A stretch of DNA of 18,349 nt from assembly GCF_002015085.1 (NCBI RefSeq), contig NZ_MUXW01000045.1:1-18349 (forward strand), given 5' to 3'. Shown here one piece after another: positions 6,598 through 13,554 of this stretch. The translations under genes and the position numbers were made by a program. The notes beneath the pieces are model-generated. The model did not search any database, was not told the DNA's origin, and saw only the letters and a program-made list of their open reading frames with translations. The DNA comes from Glaesserella parasuis (GTDB lineage: Bacteria > Pseudomonadota > Gammaproteobacteria > Enterobacterales > Pasteurellaceae). The stretch's first letter is position 1. Every line of letters starts with the position of its first letter.

Positions 6598-6825
6598 ATA
6601 AAAATATTAATAATGGTTGTTGTACGTTTAAAATTCATGCATCTGTAATAGGATTTTTCTATTAAGTGTTAATGAGATAGTGTGGGCATTTATATTATGA
6701 CTTTCTTAAATACTGAGAAGTAGATACTTGCTATTACAGGTAAATAGTTAAATCATCATATAAGAGAGGTGATACTTATGAAACCTTTGTAAACATATTA
6801 CTTTTCCTGATCGCGTCCTTTTATA
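6598..6825 (+). other. Gene-free gap with a four-codon mini-ORF behind a strong ribosome binding site
   Basis: This stretch between the tRNA promoter and the rsfS promoter has no recognisable gene. The only notable item is GAGAGGTGAT (about 6764-6773) followed by ATG AAA CCT TTG TAA (6778-6792), a possible M-K-P-L peptide. The ribosome binding site is better than those of many real genes here. It could be a leader peptide, the stub of a lost gene or chance. In E. coli the genes leuS-lptE-holA-nadD occupy the position upstream of rsfS; none is present. Confidence 0.35.
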
Positions 6826-6834
6826 TGCTATAAT
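6826..6834 (+). promoter_or_regulatory. Extended -10 promoter for the rsfS-lipA run
   Basis: TGC-TATAAT is a perfect extended -10 element (TATAAT at 6829-6834), about 37 bp upstream of the rsfS reading frame start. The -35 region (about 6806-6811, CCTGAT) is weak, as is usual with extended -10 promoters. It is the only good plus-strand promoter seen before the long gene run. Confidence 0.6.
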
Positions 6835-6871
6835 CCACCAATTTTTGATAGACTGAATAGAAGATATAACC

Positions 6872-7180
6872 ATAAATTTAGTTCAATTTTTAACAGAAAC
6901 CCTCGAAGAGCTGAAAGCTCAGTATATTCAAGCGATTGATGTAAGAGGGAAATCGAGCATTACTGAAACGATGATTGTGTGTACGGGGACATCAAGTCGT
7001 CACGTTGCTTCTACTGCAGATAATTTGATTGTGGAAAGTAAGAAAGCTGGTGTGGAAGTGTTTGCTCACGAGGGGAAAGCAGTTGCTGACTGGATCGTGG
7101 TCGATTTTGGGCAGGCGATTGTGCATATTTTGCAACAAGATAGTCGTGAGATGTATCAATTAGAAAAACTTTGGGTGTAG
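6872..7180 (+). CDS. rsfS: Ribosomal silencing factor RsfS, apparent AUA start
   Basis: RsfS (YbeB/Iojap family) binds ribosomal protein uL14 and blocks subunit joining when nutrients are scarce. The conserved body is clear: DVRGKSSITETMIVCTGTSSRHV, an EGKAVADWIVVDFGQAIVHI segment, and the tail REMYQLEKLW. Family members start about 33 residues before the first in-frame ATG (6971), typically with M followed by a short xLVxFL stretch. Here that stretch (NLVQFL) is present in frame, but the codon at the Met position is ATA (6872-6874). The upstream frame is closed by TGA at 6854-6856 and contains no ATG, GTG or TTG before 6971. Either AUA initiates (102 residues), a shortened 70-residue protein is made, or the base is a mutation or error. 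The stop codon abuts the rlmH ATG. Confidence 0.85.
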   Translation: MNLVQFLTETLEELKAQYIQAIDVRGKSSITETMIVCTGTSSRHVASTADNLIVESKKAGVEVFAHEGKAVADWIVVDFGQAIVHILQQDSREMYQLEKLWV

Positions 7181-7648
7181 ATGAAAATTCAATTAGTGGC
7201 AGTGGGAACTAAAATGCCTGATTGGGTTACCAAAGGTTTTGAGGAATATCAGCGTCGTTTTCCAAAAGATATGCCTTTTGAGCTGATTGAGATCCCTGCA
7301 GGTAAGCGTGGTAAGAATGCGGATATTAAACGTATTCTAGAGCAAGAAGGCAAGGCGATGTTGGCAGCTTGTGGGCGTGCGAAGGTTGTGACCCTTGATA
7401 TTCCTGGTAAGCCTTGGACAACAGAGCAACTCGCCCAGCAGTTAGAAAGCTGGAAGAATGATGGGCGTGATGTGTGTCTATTGATTGGTGGTCCAGAGGG
7501 GCTTTCACCTGAATGTAAAGCGGCGGCAGAGCAGAGTTGGTCGCTGTCGCCATTAACCTTGCCTCACCCATTAGTGCGTGTGGTGGTGGCTGAGAGTTTA
7601 TATCGTGCGTGGTCTTTGACAACAAATCACCCTTATCATCGAGAATAA
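7181..7648 (+). CDS. rlmH: 23S rRNA pseudouridine(1915) N3-methyltransferase RlmH
   Basis: RlmH methylates pseudouridine 1915 of 23S rRNA in helix 69 of the assembled 70S ribosome, using S-adenosylmethionine. It is a small SPOUT-class (trefoil knot) enzyme that works as a dimer. The 155-residue length is the family standard. The start MKIQLVAVGTKMPDWV, the SAM-binding loop IGGPEGL (GGPEG at 103-107) and the C-terminal HPLVRVVVAESLYRAWSLTTNHPYHR signature are all present. Its ATG directly follows the rsfS TAG with no gap, so translation is coupled. mrdA begins 6 nt after its stop. Confidence 0.97.
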   Translation: MKIQLVAVGTKMPDWVTKGFEEYQRRFPKDMPFELIEIPAGKRGKNADIKRILEQEGKAMLAACGRAKVVTLDIPGKPWTTEQLAQQLESWKNDGRDVCLLIGGPEGLSPECKAAAEQSWSLSPLTLPHPLVRVVVAESLYRAWSLTTNHPYHRE

Positions 7649-7654
7649 TGGCAA

Positions 7655-9586
7655 ATGTTTGGTAAATTCGCAAAACCGCAAAATTATGACAAGGTGCGTA
7701 ACGGGCAAGCAGAGTTAAATCTGTTTGTACGTCGCGCCTTGATTGCGTTTGTGGGGGTGATTGCCTTAACAGGTATTTTGCTGACAAATCTTTATCATTT
7801 GCAAATTGTTGATTATGCCTCTTATCAAACTCGTTCTGATGGAAATCGGATTAAGTTATTGCCTGTGCCTCCGACAAGGGGGCTGATTTATGACCGAAAC
7901 GGTAAGGTTTTAGCTGAAAACTTAACCTATTTTGGTTTGTATATTGTGCCAGAGAAGATTGATAACCTAGATCAGACCCTTGAAGAATTAAAATTATTGG
8001 TTGGTTTAACCGATCAAGATATTGAGAACTTTCATAAAGAGAAAAAACGGACAACTCGTTATACTCCGATTTTATTAAAGCCTGATTTAACCGAAGAGCA
8101 GATGGCTCGTTTTGCGGTTAATCAATATCGTTTTCCAAGTATGGACGTTCACCCTTATTTTAAGCGAAATTATCCTTATGGGGATATTTTGACCCATATC
8201 CTCGGTTATGTTGCGAAGATTAATGATCGGGATAAGAAACGTTTACAAGAGGAAGGTAAGTTCGGAAATTATGCGGGTTCGCACGATATTGGGAAACTGG
8301 GTATTGAGAAATTTTATGAAGAGCAGTTACACGGTGTAACAGGTTTTGAGGAAGTGGAAATTAATAACCGTGGTAAAGTTATTCGTAAATTGCGTGATCA
8401 GCCTGCAGTGGCTGGAAGCAGTATTCGTTTGAGCATTGATATTGATTTGCAACGCTATGTGGCAAATTTATTGGATAATCAAAAAGGGGCTGTAGTTGTG
8501 TTGGATCCGACAGACAGCAGTATTTTGGCGATGGTGACAAACCCAAGTTATGACAATAATCTGTTTGTTGATGGGGTGTCGGGTAAAGATTATAAGCAGT
8601 TGTTAGAAGATCCTGACCGCCCATTGTATAGCCGTGCAACACAAGGGACTTATCCACCCGCTTCAACCATTAAGCCGTTTATGGCAGTAGCAGGTTTAAC
8701 GGAAGGTAAGATTACTCCAAACACGACAATTTATGACCCTGGTTTTTGGATTTTACCTGGTTCTACACAGCGTTTCCGTGACTGGAAAAAAGGGGGGCAC
8801 GGTAGAACTGATGTGAATAGGGCGATTGTCGAGTCGTCGGATACGTTTTTCTATCAACTCGCCTATGATATGGGGATTGATAAGATGTCGGATTGGATGA
8901 AAAAATTCGGCTTTGGCGTGAAAACAGGGATTGATTTGGCTGAAGAGTCCGTCGGAATTATGCCAAGTCGTGAGTGGAAACAGAAACGTTATAGAAAATC
9001 TTGGTTACAAGGGGATACTATTTCTGTCGGCATTGGGCAAGGTTATTGGATTTCAACACCGTTACAGTTGGCAAAAGCAACGGCAGTGCTGATTAACAAT
9101 GGGCGAGTGAATACGCCTCACTTGATGAAAGAGATAATGTCGAGTGAGCTTATTCCTTATAAAGATCCGTTGTTATACGAGGATATTTCTGATGTGCCAA
9201 GCCGTTATTGGCAGATCTCAAAACAGGGTATGTATAACGTAATTAATGCGAGCAACGGTACTGGGCGAAAAGCCTTTGCTGGTACTGCGTATCGAGCTGC
9301 AGGTAAAACAGGAACAGCTCAGGTCTTTAGTTTAAACGGACAGAGTTATGATGCCAAAGGTTTAAAAAAGAATTTACACGATCACGGTTGGTTTATTGGG
9401 TATGCTCCCTATGATAATCCTAAAATTGTGGTTTCCATTATTTTAGAAAATGCGGGTGGTGGCGGTAGTACCGCAGCACCGATAGCAAGACAGATTATGG
9501 ATTATGCATTGTTACACCAAACCGAAGCTACAGCACCATTGCCTGTAGAAGAACGTGCCCCCCAGAAACAGAAGCAGAGGAATTGA
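7655..9586 (+). CDS. mrdA: Penicillin-binding protein 2, elongasome transpeptidase
   Basis: PBP2 is the monofunctional class B transpeptidase that cross-links peptidoglycan during cell elongation, working with RodA. The 643-residue protein has a short cytoplasmic tail, one membrane anchor (about residues 28-48), a dimerisation/pedestal domain including PPTRGLIYDRNGKVLAEN, and a transpeptidase domain. The active-site motifs are STIK (Ser337, Lys340), SSD (394-396, the SxN motif) and KTGT (551-554). E. coli PBP2 has 633 residues and also carries SSD. It sits between rlmH and rodA; its TGA is immediately followed by the rodA start. Confidence 0.97.
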   Translation: MFGKFAKPQNYDKVRNGQAELNLFVRRALIAFVGVIALTGILLTNLYHLQIVDYASYQTRSDGNRIKLLPVPPTRGLIYDRNGKVLAENLTYFGLYIVPEKIDNLDQTLEELKLLVGLTDQDIENFHKEKKRTTRYTPILLKPDLTEEQMARFAVNQYRFPSMDVHPYFKRNYPYGDILTHILGYVAKINDRDKKRLQEEGKFGNYAGSHDIGKLGIEKFYEEQLHGVTGFEEVEINNRGKVIRKLRDQPAVAGSSIRLSIDIDLQRYVANLLDNQKGAVVVLDPTDSSILAMVTNPSYDNNLFVDGVSGKDYKQLLEDPDRPLYSRATQGTYPPASTIKPFMAVAGLTEGKITPNTTIYDPGFWILPGSTQRFRDWKKGGHGRTDVNRAIVESSDTFFYQLAYDMGIDKMSDWMKKFGFGVKTGIDLAEESVGIMPSREWKQKRYRKSWLQGDTISVGIGQGYWISTPLQLAKATAVLINNGRVNTPHLMKEIMSSELIPYKDPLLYEDISDVPSRYWQISKQGMYNVINASNGTGRKAFAGTAYRAAGKTGTAQVFSLNGQSYDAKGLKKNLHDHGWFIGYAPYDNPKIVVSIILENAGGGGSTAAPIARQIMDYALLHQTEATAPLPVEERAPQKQKQRN

Positions 9587-10720
9587 GTGAATAAATCATC
9601 ATTTTTAGGACGATTTTTGAAGATCTTTGCCTTAGATTTATGGCTATTAATCGGCTTGCTGGCAATTACTGGCTATGGTTTGTTAGTCCTATATAGTGCA
9701 AGCGGTGGCAGTGAAAAAATGTTTACCAACCGAGTAATCCAAGTGTGTCTGGGTTTAGGGGTAATGTTTGTGATGGCGATGTTCCCCCCTCGTTTTTACG
9801 AAAAAGTATCACCCTACCTATATGTGGTTTGTATTATTTTGCTGATTTTGGTTGATGTGTCAGGTGAAATCAGTAAGGGCGCGCAACGTTGGCTAAATCT
9901 TGGATTTATTCGATTTCAACCCTCAGAGATTGCCAAACTTTCTGTACCGTTAATGGTGGCAAGCTATTTAGGTAATCGTTCCTTACCGCCAAATCTACGC
10001 GATACCAGTATTGCTCTGGCGATTATTATTGCGCCAACATTATTAGTTGCAATACAGCCTGATTTGGGTACTTCTATTTTAGTTTGTGCCGCTGGGCTGT
10101 TTGTTTTATTTCTTGCTGGGTTAAGTTGGAAACTTATTGGGGCTGGTATTGTCTTTCTAGCAGGATTTATTCCGATAATGTGGTTTTATTTGATGCACGA
10201 TTATCAAAAGACAAGGGTAATGACGTTAATTGATCCCGATAAAGACCCGCTAGGAACAGGTTATCACATCATTCAATCCAAAATTGCTATTGGCTCTGGC
10301 GGTATTGAAGGAAAAGGTTGGATGGAAGGCACGCAATCTCAGTTAGATTTTTTGCCCGAGCCGCATACGGACTTTATCTTTGCGGTACTCAGTGAGGAAT
10401 TTGGTTTAATTGGTGTTTTGGTATTATTAGCTATTTACCTATTTATTATCGCAAGGGGATTAATGATTGGGGCAAAATCTGCCTCAGCCTTTGGACGAAT
10501 TTTATCGGGAGGAACCGCTCTCTTATTATTTGTATATGTGTTTGTGAATATCGGTATGGTAAGCGGTATTTTACCTGTAGTTGGCGTTCCATTGCCGTTG
10601 TTTAGTTATGGCGGAACCTCTTATGTTACCTTAATGGCAGCTTTTGGGTTAATGATGTCGAGTTATGTTCATCGTGAACTAAAAGAGAAAAGTAATCCAT
10701 ATAAATTAGCAGAAAAATAA
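9587..10720 (+). CDS. rodA: RodA, SEDS peptidoglycan glycosyltransferase
   Basis: RodA polymerises lipid II into glycan strands for elongation and partners with PBP2. The 377-residue polytopic inner-membrane protein has about ten hydrophobic segments. SEDS signatures are visible: RWLNLGFIRFQPSEIAKLS, QPDLGTS, PEPHTDFIFAVLSEEFG with the catalytic Asp262, and LPLFSYGGTSYV near the end. The start codon is GTG, directly after the mrdA TGA with no spacer, which suggests strict translational coupling of the PBP2-RodA pair. E. coli RodA has 370 residues. Confidence 0.97.
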   Translation: MNKSSFLGRFLKIFALDLWLLIGLLAITGYGLLVLYSASGGSEKMFTNRVIQVCLGLGVMFVMAMFPPRFYEKVSPYLYVVCIILLILVDVSGEISKGAQRWLNLGFIRFQPSEIAKLSVPLMVASYLGNRSLPPNLRDTSIALAIIIAPTLLVAIQPDLGTSILVCAAGLFVLFLAGLSWKLIGAGIVFLAGFIPIMWFYLMHDYQKTRVMTLIDPDKDPLGTGYHIIQSKIAIGSGGIEGKGWMEGTQSQLDFLPEPHTDFIFAVLSEEFGLIGVLVLLAIYLFIIARGLMIGAKSASAFGRILSGGTALLLFVYVFVNIGMVSGILPVVGVPLPLFSYGGTSYVTLMAAFGLMMSSYVHRELKEKSNPYKLAEK

Positions 10721-10747
10721 ATATTCTATGATTAAAAGGGGAATTTA

Positions 10748-11740
10748 ATGAAAATAGGCAAAATTGTTACGCTATTATTAGCTGCAATGATAATGTTTAC
10801 ACCATTGGAAACAATGGCAACAAATACAAAGAAGCAAACAACTAAAACGCAGCTTATCGTAAAGAAAAAATCGACAAAAAAAGTAGCATCTAAGAAAAAG
10901 GTAAAGAAGAAAGCTGTAAGATCTAACACTAAAAGTACAAAAACAACCGTTCCTAGTGATAATCAAACAAAAAAACTTTATGGGGTAAAAGGAGCAGATT
11001 TAGAACGCGTTAAAATATCAAATAATCAAAAATCCTATCAAGAGAAGGGGACAACGCATAAGGTAATGGGTAAAGAAGCTTCTCGCCAGTACAGCGAAGT
11101 TGGAACTGCAAGTTATTATGCGGATAAATTCCACGGACGCAGAACAGCAAGCGGTGAGATTTTTGATAAAAATGGTTATACTGCTGCTCATAAAACGCTT
11201 GCTTTGGGATCTTATGCTTTAATAACAAATTTACGCAATGGCAAAAAAGTAATAGTACGGATTAATGATCGTGGGCCATTTAGTAAAACTCTCATTATTG
11301 ATTTATCTAAAGGTGCTGCTAAAGTGATTGGTATGGTGGGGGCTGGTACAGCAAAAGTACGAGTGGAAGCTATGCAGGTAGATAAAGAAGGCTATATTAT
11401 CGGGAAAGGGGCGGAAGCACTCTATCAAATTGCACAACAAGAAGGGTTGAACCTTAAAGTGAAAGGGGATGGTGAAACACTTGCCATTAAAGCCGATACC
11501 GAACCTACACCGCAATCGGTTGTTTCTCAGCCAAAATTTGTGTTAAAGGTCACTCAACTTAAGAATGAACGTATGGCGAAAAAAGTACAGAAAGTGATTT
11601 CGACAGTGAATAGCCACATTGTCACGAAAGAAAAGAGATATGAAGTGATTATTGATGTTTCTTCAGCTGAAGAAGCTCAACAAGTTAAACAGCAGCTCAA
11701 CCGTTTAGGTTACACTGTATTCAGTTATTCAGAAAAATAG
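10748..11740 (+). CDS. rlpA: RlpA-type septal lytic transglycosylase, with SPOR domain
   Basis: RlpA cleaves denuded (stem-peptide-free) glycan strands at the septum. The 330-residue protein has an N-terminal signal (1-24, likely cleaved after TMA), a long lysine-rich linker (about 28-60), a double-psi beta-barrel domain (about 119-210) with Glu137, His148 and Asp174 in the expected RTASGE, AAHKTL and NDRGP contexts, and a C-terminal SPOR domain (about 262-330) for binding denuded septal glycans. RlpA of E. coli and Pseudomonas are lipoproteins; no lipobox cysteine is seen here, so this form is probably a soluble periplasmic enzyme. AAGGGG precedes the ATG. It follows rodA by 27 nt and precedes dacA by 13 nt. 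Confidence 0.92.
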   Translation: MKIGKIVTLLLAAMIMFTPLETMATNTKKQTTKTQLIVKKKSTKKVASKKKVKKKAVRSNTKSTKTTVPSDNQTKKLYGVKGADLERVKISNNQKSYQEKGTTHKVMGKEASRQYSEVGTASYYADKFHGRRTASGEIFDKNGYTAAHKTLALGSYALITNLRNGKKVIVRINDRGPFSKTLIIDLSKGAAKVIGMVGAGTAKVRVEAMQVDKEGYIIGKGAEALYQIAQQEGLNLKVKGDGETLAIKADTEPTPQSVVSQPKFVLKVTQLKNERMAKKVQKVISTVNSHIVTKEKRYEVIIDVSSAEEAQQVKQQLNRLGYTVFSYSEK

Positions 11741-11753
11741 ATAGGATTTTTAT

Positions 11754-12935
11754 ATGTTAAAAAGTAAAGTACTCAAAACGGTCAGTCTATGTGCTATTGC
11801 TTGTTCAAGTATGAATATGGCTTATGCTCAAGATATTGATTATGGTATTCCAGCCCCTCAACTTAATGCACAAACCTATATTTTAATGGATTACAATTCT
11901 GGTGCAGTATTAGCCAGTCTTAATCCAGATCAACACCAAGCACCTGCAAGTTTAACCAAAATGATGACGAGCTATGTAGTTGGTGAAGCCTTGAAAACAG
12001 GTAAAATCAAAAACAGCGATTTAGTCACCGTTACCGAAAACTCTTGGGGACAAAAATTCCCTGGCTCATCTAAAATGTTCTTGAATGTTAATCAGCAGGT
12101 GTCTGTTGAAGATTTGAACAAAGGGATTATCGTTGTGTCGGGTAATGATGCTTGTGTTGCGATTGCAGAGCATATTTCGGGTTCAGAGCAAACGTTCATT
12201 GATAGTATGAATAAATTTGTGCAGAAATTTGGTTTAAAGAACACACATTTTGCGACAGTTCACGGCTTAGACCACCCAGAACAATACTCATCAGCAAGAG
12301 ATATGGCGATTATCGGCGCTCATATCATTCGTGACTTGCCTGAAGAGTACAAAATTTATTCAGAAAAAGAGTTTACCTACAACAAAATTACCCAACCTAA
12401 CCGCAATGGCTTATTGTGGGATAAATCCATCAATGTCGATGGAATGAAAACAGGACATACCGATCAAGCAGGCTATAACCTTGTAGCCTCAGCATACAAT
12501 AGTAATACCCGTTTAATCTCAGTGGTTATGGGCGTACCAACCTATAAAGGGCGTGAAGTGGAAAGCAAAAAACTGTTACAGTGGGGATTTGCTAACTTTG
12601 AAACTGTCAAACCACTTTCAGCAGGGCAAAGCGTGCTTGAACAAGCGGTGTATTATGGTGATTTAAGCAAAGCTCAACTAGGCACATTACAAGATAGTTA
12701 CATTACCGTTCCAAAAGGTAAAACAGCAGAACTTAAAGCTCGCTACACCCTAGAAAAAACAAATTTGGAAGCTCCGTTAGTGAAAGGGCAGGTCGTTGGA
12801 AAAGTGATTTATCAACTCAATGGCAAAGATGTGGCGAGTGTTGATTTACAAGTAATGCACGATGTTCAAGAAGCTGGTATCTTTGGCAAAGCGTGGGATT
12901 GGATCGTTTTAACGGTTAAAGGTCTGTTTAATTAA
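11754..12935 (+). CDS. dacA: D-alanyl-D-alanine carboxypeptidase (PBP5/6 family)
   Basis: This low-molecular-mass PBP removes the terminal D-Ala from peptidoglycan pentapeptides in the periplasm and so limits cross-linking. It has a signal peptide (cleavage expected after AYA at 25), then SLTK (Ser66, Lys69), SGN (129-131) and KTG (232-234) in the peptidase S11 domain, a C-terminal beta domain, and a final amphipathic helix (GIFGKAWDWIVLTVKGLFN region) that anchors PBP5-type enzymes to the inner membrane. The 393-residue length fits (E. coli DacA precursor 403). An uptake-signal 9-mer lies inside the gene at 12641-12649. Whether the orthologue is best named dacA or dacC cannot be decided here. 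Confidence 0.95.
   Translation: MLKSKVLKTVSLCAIACSSMNMAYAQDIDYGIPAPQLNAQTYILMDYNSGAVLASLNPDQHQAPASLTKMMTSYVVGEALKTGKIKNSDLVTVTENSWGQKFPGSSKMFLNVNQQVSVEDLNKGIIVVSGNDACVAIAEHISGSEQTFIDSMNKFVQKFGLKNTHFATVHGLDHPEQYSSARDMAIIGAHIIRDLPEEYKIYSEKEFTYNKITQPNRNGLLWDKSINVDGMKTGHTDQAGYNLVASAYNSNTRLISVVMGVPTYKGREVESKKLLQWGFANFETVKPLSAGQSVLEQAVYYGDLSKAQLGTLQDSYITVPKGKTAELKARYTLEKTNLEAPLVKGQVVGKVIYQLNGKDVASVDLQVMHDVQEAGIFGKAWDWIVLTVKGLFN
12641..12649 (+). repeat. DNA uptake signal core ACAAGCGGT
   Basis: Exact ACAAGCGGT within dacA, in an otherwise unremarkable coding stretch. It is the second perfect copy in the window. Confidence 0.7.
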
Positions 12936-12980
12936 ACCCTTGTAATTATCAGAATTGTCTTCATTTAGTGTGCCGTTCAA

Positions 12981-13024
12981 ACAAGCGGTGCGATCTTGCA
13001 AATTTTTTGCAAAATCACACCGCT
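12981..13024 (+). repeat. Extended uptake signal folded as a hairpin between dacA and ybeD
   Basis: ACAAGCGGT (12981-12989) opens an imperfect inverted repeat. AGCGGTG (12984-12990) pairs with CACCGCT (13018-13024), and TTGCAAA pairs with TTTGCAA in the interior. The A/T-rich TTGCAAATTTTTTGCAAAA core agrees with the extended uptake-signal consensus of this branch of the family. No T-run follows, so it is a poor intrinsic terminator, but the stem lies just before the ybeD ribosome binding site (AAAGGA, 13036-13041) and could affect downstream expression. Confidence 0.7.
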
Positions 13025-13048
13025 CTCATATTCATAAAGGACAATAAA

Positions 13049-13348
13049 ATGACAGAAACAAAAAGCGTAAATTTAGCCGATATTCCACAACAAAAACTCA
13101 AAGATTTACTTGAATTTCCTTGCTCGTTCACCTTTAAAGTCGTGGGTGTAGCTCGTGAAGGTTTAATCGATGATGTCGTTAGCGAAGTGCAAAAAGTGGT
13201 TAAAGGCGACTATAATCCATCTCTTAAAGAGAGCGGCAAAGGCACTTATCACTCTGTATCCATCACTATTCAAGCCGAAAATATCGAACAAGTCGAAACA
13301 CTCTATACCGACTTAGCCAAAATTGAAGGCGTGAGAATGGTGTTGTAA
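13049..13348 (+). CDS. ybeD: YbeD / DUF493 family protein
   Basis: This 99-residue protein belongs to the YbeD/DUF493 family (E. coli YbeD has 87 residues), a small alpha/beta fold resembling ACT-type regulatory domains. Recognisable parts are LKDLLEFPCSFTFKVVGVARE, the VVKGDYNPSLKESGKGTYHSVSITI segment and the ending YTDLAKIEGVRMVL. The biochemical role is not established. The reading frame is open back to 12968, but the earlier ATG would run through the uptake-signal hairpin and lacks conservation. The start at 13049 has AAAGGA eight bases upstream and gives the normal family beginning. In E. coli and H. influenzae lipB follows directly; here the antitoxin-fic pair intervenes. Confidence 0.92.
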   Translation: MTETKSVNLADIPQQKLKDLLEFPCSFTFKVVGVAREGLIDDVVSEVQKVVKGDYNPSLKESGKGTYHSVSITIQAENIEQVETLYTDLAKIEGVRMVL

Positions 13349-13368
13349 TAAAAAATCAGAGGAATGAA

Positions 13369-13554
13369 ATGACACTCTTTCAACGTAAGAGCCAAGCTCT
13401 ACAGGATGCAGTTGATTCATTTGCGTTAGAATTTTTATCTCCAACCCAAGAAAATCTGGAACAGATGTCTGCTTGGTTAGCAGGGGAAATCAATGATAAA
13501 CAGTTAATGGAGTCAGCGTATGAAATATGGGAGCGGACGAGATCCCTATCTTAA
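13369..13554 (+). CDS. VbhA-like antitoxin of a class I Fic module
   Basis: This 61-residue protein immediately precedes and overlaps a Fic gene. Class I Fic antitoxins (VbhA and relatives) place an inhibitory helix with motif (S/T)xxxE(G/N) against the Fic ATP pocket, where the Glu pairs with the last Arg of the Fic motif. Here Ser17-F-A-L-Glu21 fits, but Phe22 replaces the usual Gly/Asn. The following LSPTQENLEQMSAWLAGEI resembles the second half of VbhA-type antitoxins (an EP-x-P-x-x-x-x-QM...GE pattern). A strong AGAGGA site precedes the ATG, 20 nt after ybeD. Identification rests on size, motif and position. Confidence 0.8.
   Translation: MTLFQRKSQALQDAVDSFALEFLSPTQENLEQMSAWLAGEINDKQLMESAYEIWERTRSLS

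Noticed and set aside
7326..7787. 153-codon minus-strand frame opposite rlmH and the start of mrdA
   Set aside because: It spans two conserved genes on the opposite strand and its sequence is low in plausible protein features; treated as an antisense artefact.
12968..13048. Longer ybeD product starting at 12968
   Set aside because: The extension would translate the uptake-signal hairpin, has no good ribosome binding site and goes beyond the normal family N-terminus.
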